From: Sulfuritalea sp.
Lineage (GTDB): Bacteria > Pseudomonadota > Gammaproteobacteria > Burkholderiales > Rhodocyclaceae
Assembly: GCA_023700805.1 (NCBI GenBank)
Contig: JAMPYF010000015.1
Span: 1 to 64,000 of the forward strand
DNA: 64,000 bases
Reading direction: 5' to 3'
Part shown: in pieces, positions 45,695 to 53,071 of the stretch
Position numbering within the stretch: the first letter of the stretch is position 1
Layout of the letters: each line of letters begins with the position of its first letter
The notes under the pieces: model-generated
What the model was told of the DNA's origin: nothing
The model's input: the letters and a program-made list of their open reading frames with translations, nothing else
Database searches by the model: none
Translations under genes and position numbers: made by a program

Positions 45695-46422
45695 CGCGGC
45701 AGGACCTGCGTCAGCTGCGGCGCGGCGAGCGCGGGGTCGAAAGTTGGCGCTGGCAGCACGGCGGGAAATTCGACGCTGTCGAGCTTGGTGGTGCCGGTGT
45801 ACTGGTCCATCGCGAAATGCCTTTCGGTCATGGCCACGCGGCGGCCGTCGACGCTGCGGTAGTTCTCGTAGCCGGTGGCGAACTCCATCGAGGCCCGGTT
45901 GAGGGTCAGAATTCCGCGCGAGCGCAGGATCAGCCGGGTTTCCGCATCGATTTCGACGATCAGCTTGATGCCTTCCTGCACCGGCCATTCGAGGATCCTG
46001 AGCGGTCTGCCCTGGCTGCTCCTGCCGGCGCCGAGATCGACCACGCGCTGGGCGTTTTGCTGCAGCCGCCAGGGCAGCGCCATGCGCGCCGCCTGCAGCA
46101 GCAGCGCGCCGTGAAACGCCGTGCTGGCGGGCTGTCCCTGCTGCCAGGCCTCGGCGCCGCGCAGCAGGCGCGATTCCGCGGTGCCGGGGTAGGCGATCTC
46201 GATGCGGAAGCGGTCGGGCGCCTGCCACCAGCGTTCCATCGGCCCGATGCCGCGGCGCAGGGATTCGGTCGTGCCGCGCTCGTGGATCGCCGCCGGCGCC
46301 GCGCCGCCGCCGTGCGCGGCGACCACTTCGGCCAGCAAGGCGCCGACGTCGGCCAGCGCCGGCGCCGCCAGCGCCAGCCAGGCCAGGCCGACGGCCACAA
46401 TCCTGATTGCATAGTCCTTCAT
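45691..46422 (-). CDS. Exported LolA-fold-like protein
   Basis: 243 residues from the ATG after CACAGGAGCAAAC. A signal peptide (residues 1-24) and then a half-barrel pattern typical of LolA/LolB-fold outer-membrane lipoprotein-sorting proteins (AAIHERGTTESLRRGIGPMERWWQAPDRFRIEIAYPG, IDAETRLILRSRGI, ATGYENYRSVDGRRVAMTERHF). It lacks the short length of LolA itself, so it is a paralogue with unknown cargo. It is the head of the dsbB-dsbA unit. A repeat copy lies near the C-terminus in antisense orientation, read LPAPTF. Confidence 0.7.
   Translation of the reverse strand: MKDYAIRIVAVGLAWLALAAPALADVGALLAEVVAAHGGGAAPAAIHERGTTESLRRGIGPMERWWQAPDRFRIEIAYPGTAESRLLRGAEAWQQGQPASTAFHGALLLQAARMALPWRLQQNAQRVVDLGAGRSSQGRPLRILEWPVQEGIKLIVEIDAETRLILRSRGILTLNRASMEFATGYENYRSVDGRRVAMTERHFAMDQYTGTTKLDSVEFPAVLPAPTFDPALAAPQLTQVLPR
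45739..45763 (+). repeat. Dispersed VGAGDT repeat, copy 10
   Basis: Reads GAAAGTTGGCGCTGGCAGCA then CGGCG. Antisense to the LolA-like gene; the host frame reads it as AVLPAPTF. Confidence 0.82.
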
Positions 46423-46462
46423 GTTTGCTCCTGTGTCCGCCACGGCGCCGCATCGGCCCGTT

Positions 46463-46936
46463 TCAGGAATCCAGCCGGCCCTTTTGCTCCGGCCGCGGAT
46501 TCGGCTGGTTCGGCAGATTCGGCGGGGGCGCTGTCTTGGGCGCCAGATTGACCTTGGCGCCGCCCAGGCTCTTGGTGATCTCGACCACGCCGGACAGTAT
46601 CCGGTCCTCGGGATTCTTCTGGCAGTAGCTGTCGAGCAGCGGGATCAGCACGTTGACATTGGCCACCACCGGGCTGGCGGCGCCGCCGCCGGTGCGCGCA
46701 TACACGTTGTGGCCGGCGATGAAGCCCTGCGTCCACTCCAGCGCCATCGCGCGCGATTCGCCGTTGCGCGCTTCCTTCCACTGCTGCCATTCGCTGCATT
46801 TGCGGATGCCCATGCCCGAGAGCTTGACGTCCCGGGTCTGCGCCAGGGCGCTGCCGGCCAGCAGCAGGGCGCTGCCGGCCAGCAGCAGGGCGAGGGCGGG
46901 AAGCAGCAGGGCGGCGGGGGGGCGATGGCGGGACAT
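46463..46936 (-). CDS. Exported Rap1a/Tai-like small protein
   Basis: 157 residues with a long signal peptide that contains a tandem repeat of LLAGSAL. The mature part has two Cys (IRKCSEWQQWKEA and LDSYCQKNPEDRI), W/G-rich spacing (LEWTQGFIAGHNVYA) and a Pro-rich tail. This is the general pattern of Rap1a/Tai immunity-like or HdeA-like periplasmic proteins (a helical fold held by one disulfide), but no effector gene is adjacent and the assignment is tentative. It sits 40 bp before the LolA-like gene, on the same strand. Confidence 0.55.
   Translation of the reverse strand: MSRHRPPAALLLPALALLLAGSALLLAGSALAQTRDVKLSGMGIRKCSEWQQWKEARNGESRAMALEWTQGFIAGHNVYARTGGGAASPVVANVNVLIPLLDSYCQKNPEDRILSGVVEITKSLGGAKVNLAPKTAPPPNLPNQPNPRPEQKGRLDS
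46845..46886 (-). repeat. 21-bp tandem duplication in a signal-peptide region
   Basis: The unit AGGGCGCTGCCGGCCAGCAG(C) occurs twice head to tail (46845-46865 and 46866-46886), adding a second LLAGSAL to the signal peptide of the Rap1a-like protein. It keeps the frame. Confidence 0.9.
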
Positions 46937-46985
46937 GGCGGGAGCGGGAGCGGGGGCAGCCGATATCCTAGCAGCTTGCCGTCGT

Positions 46986-48095
46986 TCAGCCGACGAGTTG
47001 GGCGGCAACCTCGTCGGCCAGCGCCAGGCAGGCGGTGAGGCCCGGCGATTCGATGCCGTAGAGGCAGACCAGTCCGCGCACGCCGTGTTCGGCCGGGCCG
47101 GAGACCAGGAAGTCGCAGGCCGCTGCGCCCGGCGCGTGGGGTTTCGGGCGGATCCCGGCATAGGCCGGCAGCAGCGCGCCGTCGGGCAAAAGCGGCCAGT
47201 AGCGGCGCACCTCGGCGTAGAAGGTGTCGGCGCGTTCGGGCGCCACCGTGTAGTCGATGCGGTCCACCCATTCCACGTCGGGACCGAAGCGCGCCTGGCC
47301 GCCGAGGTCCAGTGTCAGGTGCACGCCGAGTCCGGCGGCTTCCGGCACCGGATAGATCAGGTGCGAGAAGGGCGCCGCCCCGGCCAGCGCGTAGTAGTTG
47401 CCCTTGGCATAGGACAGCGGCGGCACCGATGCCGGCGCCAGGCCGCGCAGGCATCGGGCCACGCCCTGGGCGCCGAGCCCGGCGCAATTCACCACGCTCG
47501 TCGCCTGCAGCTGCATGGCGGCGCCCGCGGCGCCGCCGATGTCGAGCACGATGCCGTCGGCGAGGATCGCGCCGCCCAACACCGGGCTGTGCAGCGCGAG
47601 CACCGCGCCGTCGCGCTCGGCGTCGCCGAGCAGGGACAGCATCAGGGCGTGGCTGTCGATGATGCCGGTCGAGGGCGAGAGCAATGCGGCCGTGCATTCG
47701 AGCGCCGGTTCCAGCGCGCGCGCCGCATCGCGCGACAGCAACTGCAGGTCGTCCACGCCATTGGCCGCGGCGCCCGCCGCGATGCGGCCGAGCTGCTCGC
47801 GCTGCGCCGCGCTGGCGGCGACGATCAGCTTGCCGCAGCGGCGGTGCGCTATGCCGCGCTCTGCGCAGTAGGCGTAGAGCCTGCGGCGGCCGGCGACGCA
47901 GAGCCGGGCCTTGAGCGAGCCGGCCGGATAGTAGATGCCGGCATGGATCACTTCGCTGTTGCGCGCGCTGATGCCGCTGCCGAACGCGCCCTCGGCTTCG
48001 AGCAGCAGCACTTCGCGGCCCTGCGCGGCGAGTTTGCGCGCCACGGCGAGGCCGATGACGCCGGCGCCGATGATGGCGCAATCGATTTTTTCCAT
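46986..48095 (-). CDS. FAD-dependent oxidoreductase of the LhgO/DAO type
   Basis: 369 residues. The dinucleotide motif [18 protein letters not shown] opens the chain, followed by [40 protein letters not shown], the signature of L-2-hydroxyglutarate oxidase-like enzymes. Other marks are [15 protein letters not shown] and [11 protein letters not shown] near the C-terminus. It oxidises a 2-hydroxyacid or amino acid with transfer to quinone or oxygen; L-2-hydroxyglutarate is the best guess. Single gene, divergent from the dsrE-like gene with 70 bp between. Confidence 0.9.
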   Translation of the reverse strand: MEKIDCAIIGAGVIGLAVARKLAAQGREVLLLEAEGAFGSGISARNSEVIHAGIYYPAGSLKARLCVAGRRRLYAYCAERGIAHRRCGKLIVAASAAQREQLGRIAAGAAANGVDDLQLLSRDAARALEPALECTAALLSPSTGIIDSHALMLSLLGDAERDGAVLALHSPVLGGAILADGIVLDIGGAAGAAMQLQATSVVNCAGLGAQGVARCLRGLAPASVPPLSYAKGNYYALAGAAPFSHLIYPVPEAAGLGVHLTLDLGGQARFGPDVEWVDRIDYTVAPERADTFYAEVRRYWPLLPDGALLPAYAGIRPKPHAPGAAACDFLVSGPAEHGVRGLVCLYGIESPGLTACLALADEVAAQLVG

Positions 48096-48165
48096 GGGGA
48101 TTCTGTGGCAGAGTAATACCGTTCAAGGATAACCGAACGCTACGCCGCCGATCAGGAGCAAACAC

Positions 48166-48615
48166 ATGCACAGACGATTTTTCGCCATCCTCGGCCTGCT
48201 GGTCGGCCTGCTGTTCGGCCTATTCGCGCTGGCGCCGGCGGCCGGCGCGGCGCCCAAGTCCGCAGGCAAGGCCGGCGCGAAACATCGCGTGGTGTTCCAG
48301 GTCAATGAAGACGATACGCGCAAGTGGAACACCATCCTGGCCAACATCAACAACGTGCAGGAGGAACTCGGCCGGGTCGAGATCACGGTGGTCGCCATCG
48401 GGCCCGGACTGGGCATGCTCAAGGCCGATGCGCTGACCGCAAACGGGGTGCAGGATGCGATGGCGGCCGGCGTGCGCTTCGTCGCCTGCGGCAACACCAT
48501 GAAGTCGCTGCACCTGAGCAAGGACGACATGATCGACGGCATCGCCTACGCGCGCGCCGGTTACGTCGAAATAATGCGTCTGCAGAAGCTGGGCCATGCC
48601 TATCTCCGCCCCTGA
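48166..48615 (+). CDS. Exported DsrE-like protein (paralogue 1)
   Basis: 149 residues with a signal peptide to about residue 29. The domain HRVVFQVNEDDTRKWNTILANINNVQEEL, VEITVVAIGPGLGML and VRFVACGNTMKSL is a DsrE/F-type sulfur-relay fold with a conserved Cys108 in ACGNTM; it ends GHAYLRP. Cytoplasmic DsrE relatives carry persulfides; exported ones in betaproteobacteria have no assigned role. A close relative lies at 59525 and a third is fused to an anti-sigma factor at 58105. Its stop overlaps the start of the HAD phosphatase. No ECF-type promoter motif of the 59.4 kb kind is present upstream. Confidence 0.85.
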   Translation: MHRRFFAILGLLVGLLFGLFALAPAAGAAPKSAGKAGAKHRVVFQVNEDDTRKWNTILANINNVQEELGRVEITVVAIGPGLGMLKADALTANGVQDAMAAGVRFVACGNTMKSLHLSKDDMIDGIAYARAGYVEIMRLQKLGHAYLRP

Positions 48616-49276
48616 GCCGCCGCTGCTCGACTGGTCGCGCATCGACAGCGTCCTGCTCGACATGGACGGCACCCTGCTCGACCTGAACTTCGACAACCAT
48701 TTCTGGCAGGTCCATCTGCCGCAGCGCTATGCCGCGGCACGCGGCCTGCCGCCGGGCAGCGGGCGCGAGGAACTGATGGCGCGCTTTCACGCCCGCGCCG
48801 GCACCCTCGACTGGTATTCGGTGGATTTCTGGGAGACCGAGCTGGAGCTGGACATCATGCGCCTCAAGGAAGAAGTCGCGCACCTGATCGACATCCATCC
48901 TCACGTCACGGCCTTCCTCGATGCCGTGCGCGCCAGCGGCCGGCGCGTGGTGCTGGCGACCAATGCGCATCACAAGAGCGTGACCCTGAAAATGGCGCGC
49001 ACGGGGCTCAGTCCGCGCTTCGATGCGATAGTCAGTTCGCATGCGCTGGGCGCGGCCAAGGAGGAGCAGGAGTTCTGGCAGCGCCTGGCCGCAATCGAGC
49101 CCTTCGATCCGGCGCGCACGCTGCTGGTCGACGACAGCCTGCCGGTGCTCGACAGCGCGCGCCGCTACGGCATCGCGCATCTGGTGGCGGTGAAGAAGCC
49201 GGACACCCGTCAGCCGGAAAAGGACACCGGCGACTATCCGGCGATAGACGATTTCTCGCAACTGATGCCGCACTAG
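48596..49276 (+). CDS. HAD-superfamily nucleotidase (YrfG-like)
   Basis: 226 residues, start overlapping the previous gene by 20 bp. HAD motif I SVLLDMDGTLLDLNFDNHFW, motif II VVLATNAHHKS, motif III AAKEEQEFW and motif IV LLVDDSLPVLDSARRYG are all intact. The layout and length fit YrfG/GMP-IMP nucleotidases. It dephosphorylates purine mononucleotides by family assignment. Coupling to the exported dsrE-like gene is probably incidental. Confidence 0.9.
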   Translation: MPISAPEPPLLDWSRIDSVLLDMDGTLLDLNFDNHFWQVHLPQRYAAARGLPPGSGREELMARFHARAGTLDWYSVDFWETELELDIMRLKEEVAHLIDIHPHVTAFLDAVRASGRRVVLATNAHHKSVTLKMARTGLSPRFDAIVSSHALGAAKEEQEFWQRLAAIEPFDPARTLLVDDSLPVLDSARRYGIAHLVAVKKPDTRQPEKDTGDYPAIDDFSQLMPH

Positions 49277-49323
49277 CGGTTTGCTGCAGCGCAGCTTGAC
49301 CATGGCCACCGGGCCGCTGTATG

Positions 49324-49347
49324 TTGTATACAAAATATCGTATGCAA
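49324..49347. promoter_or_regulatory. Likely GntR (MatR-type) operator upstream of the malonate operon
   Basis: TTGTATACAA (49324-49333) is a perfect palindrome; a second half-like site TCGTATGCAA (49338-49347) follows four bases later. FCD-type GntR regulators bind T-GT-N-AC-A sites of this form, and rhizobial MatR is reported to bind a TTGTA/TACA inverted repeat. It lies 13 bases before the regulator start in an AT-rich island, so autoregulation and malonate response are likely. Confidence 0.7.
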
Positions 49348-49359
49348 AAATAAACACAC

Positions 49360-50031
49360 GTGAAAACAAGGGTAAATCGCTCATCTTTGTCGCAGCAGGC
49401 TATCGATTTGCTGCGCGAGCAGATCTACGACCACCGTCTGACACCGGGCCAGCGGCTGGACGAGGCGGTGCTCGCCGAACAGCTCGGCATCAGCCGCACG
49501 CCCTTGCGCGAAGCGCTCAAGGTGCTCTCGGCCGAAGGCCTGGTGGATCTGCAGCCGCACAGGGGTTGCTTCGTCACCGAACTGACCTTGCGCGACCTCG
49601 AAGAGATCTTCCCCATCATGGCCACGCTCGAAGGTCGCGTCGCCCACGAGGTCGCGGCGAAGCGCACGCCGGCCCAGCTCAAGGCGCTCGATGCGCTGCA
49701 CGACAAGCTGGAACGCCACGCGGCGGCGGGCGACGTGAATCGCTATTACGAAACCAACTATGTCTTTCACGACCAGTTGCAGGAATGCGCGGGCAACCGC
49801 TGGCTGCAGATCGTGATCGGCGACTTGAGAAAACTCCTGAAGCTTTCCCGCCATCACTCGCTGCGCCTGGAAGGCCGGCTGACGGCCTCGCTGGCCGAGC
49901 ATCGCGCGCTGATGCAGGCCCTGCATCGCCAGGACGCCGACGCGGCCGAGCAGGTGATGCGCGGGCATTTGCTGGCGCAGCTCGACGCGCTGCGCGAACT
50001 TTCATTGGCCAACGAGGTGGTCCATGGTTGA
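49360..50031 (+). CDS. matR: GntR-family (FCD) regulator of malonate use
   Basis: 223 residues from a GTG. The winged-helix half has the GntR signature LREQIYDHRLTPGQRLDEAVLAEQLGISRTPLREALKVL, and the C-terminal FCD domain has RYYETNYVFHDQLQECAGN and LAEHRALMQALHRQDADAAEQVMRGHL with metal/ligand-binding His residues. It sits at the head of an operon for malonyl-CoA decarboxylase, a TRAP transporter and malonyl-CoA synthetase, and overlaps the decarboxylase gene by 8 bp. By context it is MatR; the ligand would be malonate or malonyl-CoA. Confidence 0.85.
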   Translation: MKTRVNRSSLSQQAIDLLREQIYDHRLTPGQRLDEAVLAEQLGISRTPLREALKVLSAEGLVDLQPHRGCFVTELTLRDLEEIFPIMATLEGRVAHEVAAKRTPAQLKALDALHDKLERHAAAGDVNRYYETNYVFHDQLQECAGNRWLQIVIGDLRKLLKLSRHHSLRLEGRLTASLAEHRALMQALHRQDADAAEQVMRGHLLAQLDALRELSLANEVVHG

Positions 50032-51346
50032 AGGGCTGGTTGAGCGCCTGCGCTCGATAGTTGGCGCTCGCGGTACGGCGAGCGTGCGGCCGCGACAGCT
50101 CGACGAGTGGCGCCGGCTGCTCGCCGAATGCGCCGAAGCCAGGGGTGGCGAGGTTTCCGCGCGCACCCGGGCGGCGGCCCTGGCGCAGACCTACCTGAAG
50201 CTTGACGACAGCGCGCGCCACGCCTTGCTGCGCCTGATTTCCCTCGAATTCGGCCCGGTGCCGGCGCGCGTCGCCGCCGCCCACGAGGCCTATCAGCGGG
50301 CCGCAGGCACGGCCGGCCAATGGGATGCCGAGGCCGATTTGCGCGCGGCGCTGCGCTCGGCGCGCATCCGCATCCTGACGCAGTTCAACGCCATTCCGCA
50401 GGGCGTCAAGTTCCTCGTCGATCTGCGCGCCGACCTGCTGCGCTACCTGGAGGAGGACGCCGAACTGGCGCCGCTCGACCGCGAGCTGGAATCGCGCCTG
50501 GCGGCCTGGTTCGACGTCGGCTTTCTCGAACTGCAGCGCATCACCTGGAACTCGCCGGCGGCCCTGCTGGAGAAACTCATCCAGTACGAGGCGGTGCATG
50601 AAATCCGTTCCTGGGCCGACCTCAAGAACCGGCTCGATTCGGACCGTCGCCTGTATGCCTTCTTCCATCCGCGCATGCCGCTGGAGCCGCTGATCTTCGT
50701 CGAGGTGGCGCTCACCGATCATCTGGCCGACAACGTGCAGGCGCTGCTCGACGAGCACGCGCCGGTGTTCGACGCGCGCCGCGCCGACACGGCGATCTTC
50801 TATTCGATCTCGAACACGCAGGCCGGCCTGCGCGGCGTGTCCTTCGGCAATTTCCTGCTGAAGCGCGTGATCGACGACCTGCAGCGCGATTTTCCCAAGC
50901 TGCGCCACTTCGCCACCCTGTCGCCGCTGCCCGGCTTCGCCGCCTGGGTCGCCAGGAATCCGCAGGAACTCGCCGCGGAAGGGCTGGAACTCGATGCCGC
51001 GCAGCTGGCGGCCGGCGAATGGACCCAGGACGCGGCAGCGGCACGCCGCATCAACGAGGCGCTGGCGCAACTGGCGGCGCGCTACCTGACGCTGGCCAAG
51101 GCCGGCCGCGGCGACGGCCGCCAGCCGCGCGATCCCGTGACGCGCTTCCATCTTGGCAACGGCGCCCGCATCGAGCGCATCAACCTGCAGGGCGATGCTT
51201 CGTCCAAGGGCATGCAGCAGTCCTTCGGCGTGATGGTGAATTACCTGTACGACCTCGACGATCTGGAGCAAAACGTCGAGAGCTTTGCCCGCGAGGGCGC
51301 CATCGCCATGTCGGCCGCCGTCAGGCGTCTGGCGCGGCAGAAATAA
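50024..51346 (+). CDS. matA: Malonyl-CoA decarboxylase
   Basis: 440 residues. Converts malonyl-CoA to acetyl-CoA and CO2. Conserved blocks include VKFLVDLRADLLRYL, MPLEPLIFVEVALTDHLADNVQALLDE, AIFYSISNTQAGLRGVSFGNFLLKRVIDDLQRDFP (catalytic Ser/His region with the GCN5-like fold) and FHLGNGARIERINLQGDASSKGMQQSFGVMVNYLYDL (C-terminal His/Tyr region). The protein is of bacterial length (MatA about 450). A repeat copy encodes IVGARGTAS near the N-terminus. It is followed by a TRAP transporter, forming a malonate catabolic operon. Confidence 0.93.
   Translation: MVEGLVERLRSIVGARGTASVRPRQLDEWRRLLAECAEARGGEVSARTRAAALAQTYLKLDDSARHALLRLISLEFGPVPARVAAAHEAYQRAAGTAGQWDAEADLRAALRSARIRILTQFNAIPQGVKFLVDLRADLLRYLEEDAELAPLDRELESRLAAWFDVGFLELQRITWNSPAALLEKLIQYEAVHEIRSWADLKNRLDSDRRLYAFFHPRMPLEPLIFVEVALTDHLADNVQALLDEHAPVFDARRADTAIFYSISNTQAGLRGVSFGNFLLKRVIDDLQRDFPKLRHFATLSPLPGFAAWVARNPQELAAEGLELDAAQLAAGEWTQDAAAARRINEALAQLAARYLTLAKAGRGDGRQPRDPVTRFHLGNGARIERINLQGDASSKGMQQSFGVMVNYLYDLDDLEQNVESFAREGAIAMSAAVRRLARQK
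50056..50080 (+). repeat. Dispersed VGAGDT repeat, copy 11
   Basis: Reads GATAGTTGGCGCTCGCGGTA then CGGCG, with a C for G and GT for AC. Sense orientation in matA, read IVGARGTA. Confidence 0.75.
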
Positions 51347-51367
51347 AACCAATTGAGGAGACCAAGC

Positions 51368-52384
51368 ATGCGACGCAATTTTCTGAAGACCGCTCTTGCC
51401 GCTGTAATGACGCTGGTTTTTGCCGGCGCACCGGCGCTGGCCCAGGTCAAGACGATCAAGATTTCCCACCAGTTCCCCGGCGGCACCATCGACGACGGCG
51501 ATTTCCGCGACCGCCTGGTGCGCAAGTTCGCCGCCGAAGTGGAAAAGAAGACCAACGGCCAGTTGAAGTTCGAGATCTACCCGGCCGCTTCGCTGATGAA
51601 GCCGGTGCCGCAGTACAAGGCCCTGTCCACGGGCGCCCTCGACATGGCGCTGTATCCGCTGGCCTATGCCGGCGGCGAATTTCCCGCCGCCAACCTGACC
51701 CTGATGCCGGCCCTGATCACCAGCTACGAGCAGGGCCTGCGCTGGAAGGACGCGCCGATCGGCAAGGAACTGGTGCGCCTGCTCGACGAGCGCAACGTCA
51801 AGATCGTGACCTGGATCTGGCAGGCCGGCGGCATCGCTTCCAAGGCCAAGCCGCTGGTCAGCCCGGACGATGCCAAAGGCATGAAGGTGCGCGGCGGCAG
51901 CCGCGAAGTCGACCTGATGACCAAGGCCGCAGGCGCCGCGGTGACCAATGTCGCGTCGAACGAGATCTACAGCGCGATGCAGTCCGGCGTGCTCGATGCC
52001 GCGGTCACCTCCAGCACCTCGCTGATTTCCTTCCGCCTGCACGAGACCTCGGACTACCTGACCGCCGGGCGCAAGCATTCCTTCTGGTTCATGTTCGAGC
52101 CGCTCTTGATGTCGAAGAAGGCCTACGACAGCCTGACTCCGGCGCAGCAGAAGATCGTCATGGAGGTCGGCGCCTCGCTCGAGAAGTTCGGCATGGAGGC
52201 CGCCAAGATCGACGACGAGCGCGTGGTCGAGGTCTATACCAAGGCCGGGCGCAAGGTGGTCGACATGGACCAGGCCGCCTTCGACAAGTGGCGCGCAGTG
52301 GCCAAGGCCTCGGCCTGGAAGGATTTCGAAGAGAAGGTCAAGGACGGCAAGCAGCTGTTCGAGATGGCCGTTGCGGTCAAGTAA
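51368..52384 (+). CDS. dctP: TRAP transporter substrate-binding protein DctP
   Basis: 338 residues from the ATG after TGAGGAG, with a signal peptide cleaved after ALA (residue 25). The DctP fold appears in TIKISHQFPGGTIDDGDFRDRLVRKFAAEVEKKTNG and in the conserved Arg region MKVRGGSREVDLMTKAAGAAV, which binds the ligand carboxylate. Its place between malonyl-CoA decarboxylase and malonyl-CoA synthetase makes malonate the likely ligand. The partner permease genes dctQ and dctM follow directly. Confidence 0.93.
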   Translation: MRRNFLKTALAAVMTLVFAGAPALAQVKTIKISHQFPGGTIDDGDFRDRLVRKFAAEVEKKTNGQLKFEIYPAASLMKPVPQYKALSTGALDMALYPLAYAGGEFPAANLTLMPALITSYEQGLRWKDAPIGKELVRLLDERNVKIVTWIWQAGGIASKAKPLVSPDDAKGMKVRGGSREVDLMTKAAGAAVTNVASNEIYSAMQSGVLDAAVTSSTSLISFRLHETSDYLTAGRKHSFWFMFEPLLMSKKAYDSLTPAQQKIVMEVGASLEKFGMEAAKIDDERVVEVYTKAGRKVVDMDQAAFDKWRAVAKASAWKDFEEKVKDGKQLFEMAVAVK

Positions 52385-52388
52385 GACC

Positions 52389-52901
52389 ATGCTCGCGGCC
52401 TGGCGGCAATTCGCCCGCGCGGTCAACGCGTTCAACACCCTGACCGGCTATCTGTCGGGGGTGTTGATCGTGATCTGCAGCGGCGTCCTGGTCTTCGAGG
52501 TGGTGGTGCGTTACTGGCTCAGCTGGCCGACCGACTGGGAAATCGAGATGTCGATCATGCTGCTGATCGTCGCCACCTTCATGAGCGCGGCCTTCACCCA
52601 GGCCTCGCGCGGGCATGTCGGCATCGAGGTGCTCGACGCGCTGCTCTCCGAGCGCGCCAACCGCTGGCGCAATACGCTGGGCGACATCCTGTCGATGGCC
52701 TTCTGTCTGTTCATCGCCTGGCATGCCTGGAAGTTCTTCCACGAAGCCTGGGCCGACGGCAAGATGAGCAACACCGCCTGGGCGCCCAAGCTGTGGCCGG
52801 CCTATTTGTTCATGGCGCTGGGCATGACCATGCTCTCGCTGCAGATGCTGGTGCAGCTCGGCGACCAGCAGATCCACCAGCACAGGGAGGATGAGGAATG
52901 A
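52389..52901 (+). CDS. dctQ: TRAP transporter small permease DctQ
   Basis: 170 residues from the ATG 4 bases after the dctP stop. Four membrane helices in the DctQ arrangement, with the conserved VVVRYWLSWPTDWEIEMSIMLLIVATFMSAAFTQASRGHVGIEVLD. It joins the large subunit DctM and helps dock DctP. The ribosome site is weak, so translation is probably coupled. Its stop overlaps (ATGA) a short ORF that crosses an inverted-repeat element rather than dctM directly. Confidence 0.92.
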   Translation: MLAAWRQFARAVNAFNTLTGYLSGVLIVICSGVLVFEVVVRYWLSWPTDWEIEMSIMLLIVATFMSAAFTQASRGHVGIEVLDALLSERANRWRNTLGDILSMAFCLFIAWHAWKFFHEAWADGKMSNTAWAPKLWPAYLFMALGMTMLSLQMLVQLGDQQIHQHREDEE

Positions 52902-53071
52902 GCCTGCAAAAGGCATTTGATCCGCAGATTTCGCAGATTAACGCCGATGGATCAGCGCATTACCTGGATGAGCCGCATCACCTTTCGGACTGGCCGTGCG
53001 GACTCATCGCTTCGTTGTTTTCTCTGCGTAATCTGCGTCGTCTGCGGATTGAATCGAGGTTCTTGGGATGA
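52898..53071 (+). CDS. 57-codon ORF crossing the inverted-repeat insertion, possible coupling leader
   Basis: The ATG at 52898 overlaps the dctQ stop (ATGA) and the TGA at 53069-53071 overlaps the dctM ATG (ATGA). The protein begins MSLQKAFDPQISQ, has no recognisable domain, and is mostly encoded by the inverted-repeat element. It is more likely a by-product that keeps ribosomes moving from dctQ to dctM than a functional protein. The shared ATGAGC at both ends hints that the upstream one was the original dctM start context. Confidence 0.35.
   Translation: MSLQKAFDPQISQINADGSAHYLDEPHHLSDWPCGLIASLFSLRNLRRLRIESRFLG
52920..53050. mobile_element. MITE-like inverted-repeat element between dctQ and dctM
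   Basis: The left end ATCCGCAGATTTCGCAGATT (52920 onward) and the right end, whose complement reads ATCCGCAGACGACGCAGATT (from 53050 back), form imperfect terminal inverted repeats of about 25 bases around 80 bases of unrelated sequence. It carries no transposase. Such CGCAGATT-rich repeats look like small non-autonomous mobile sequences. TRAP operons normally have dctQ and dctM overlapping or a few bases apart. Confidence 0.6.
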
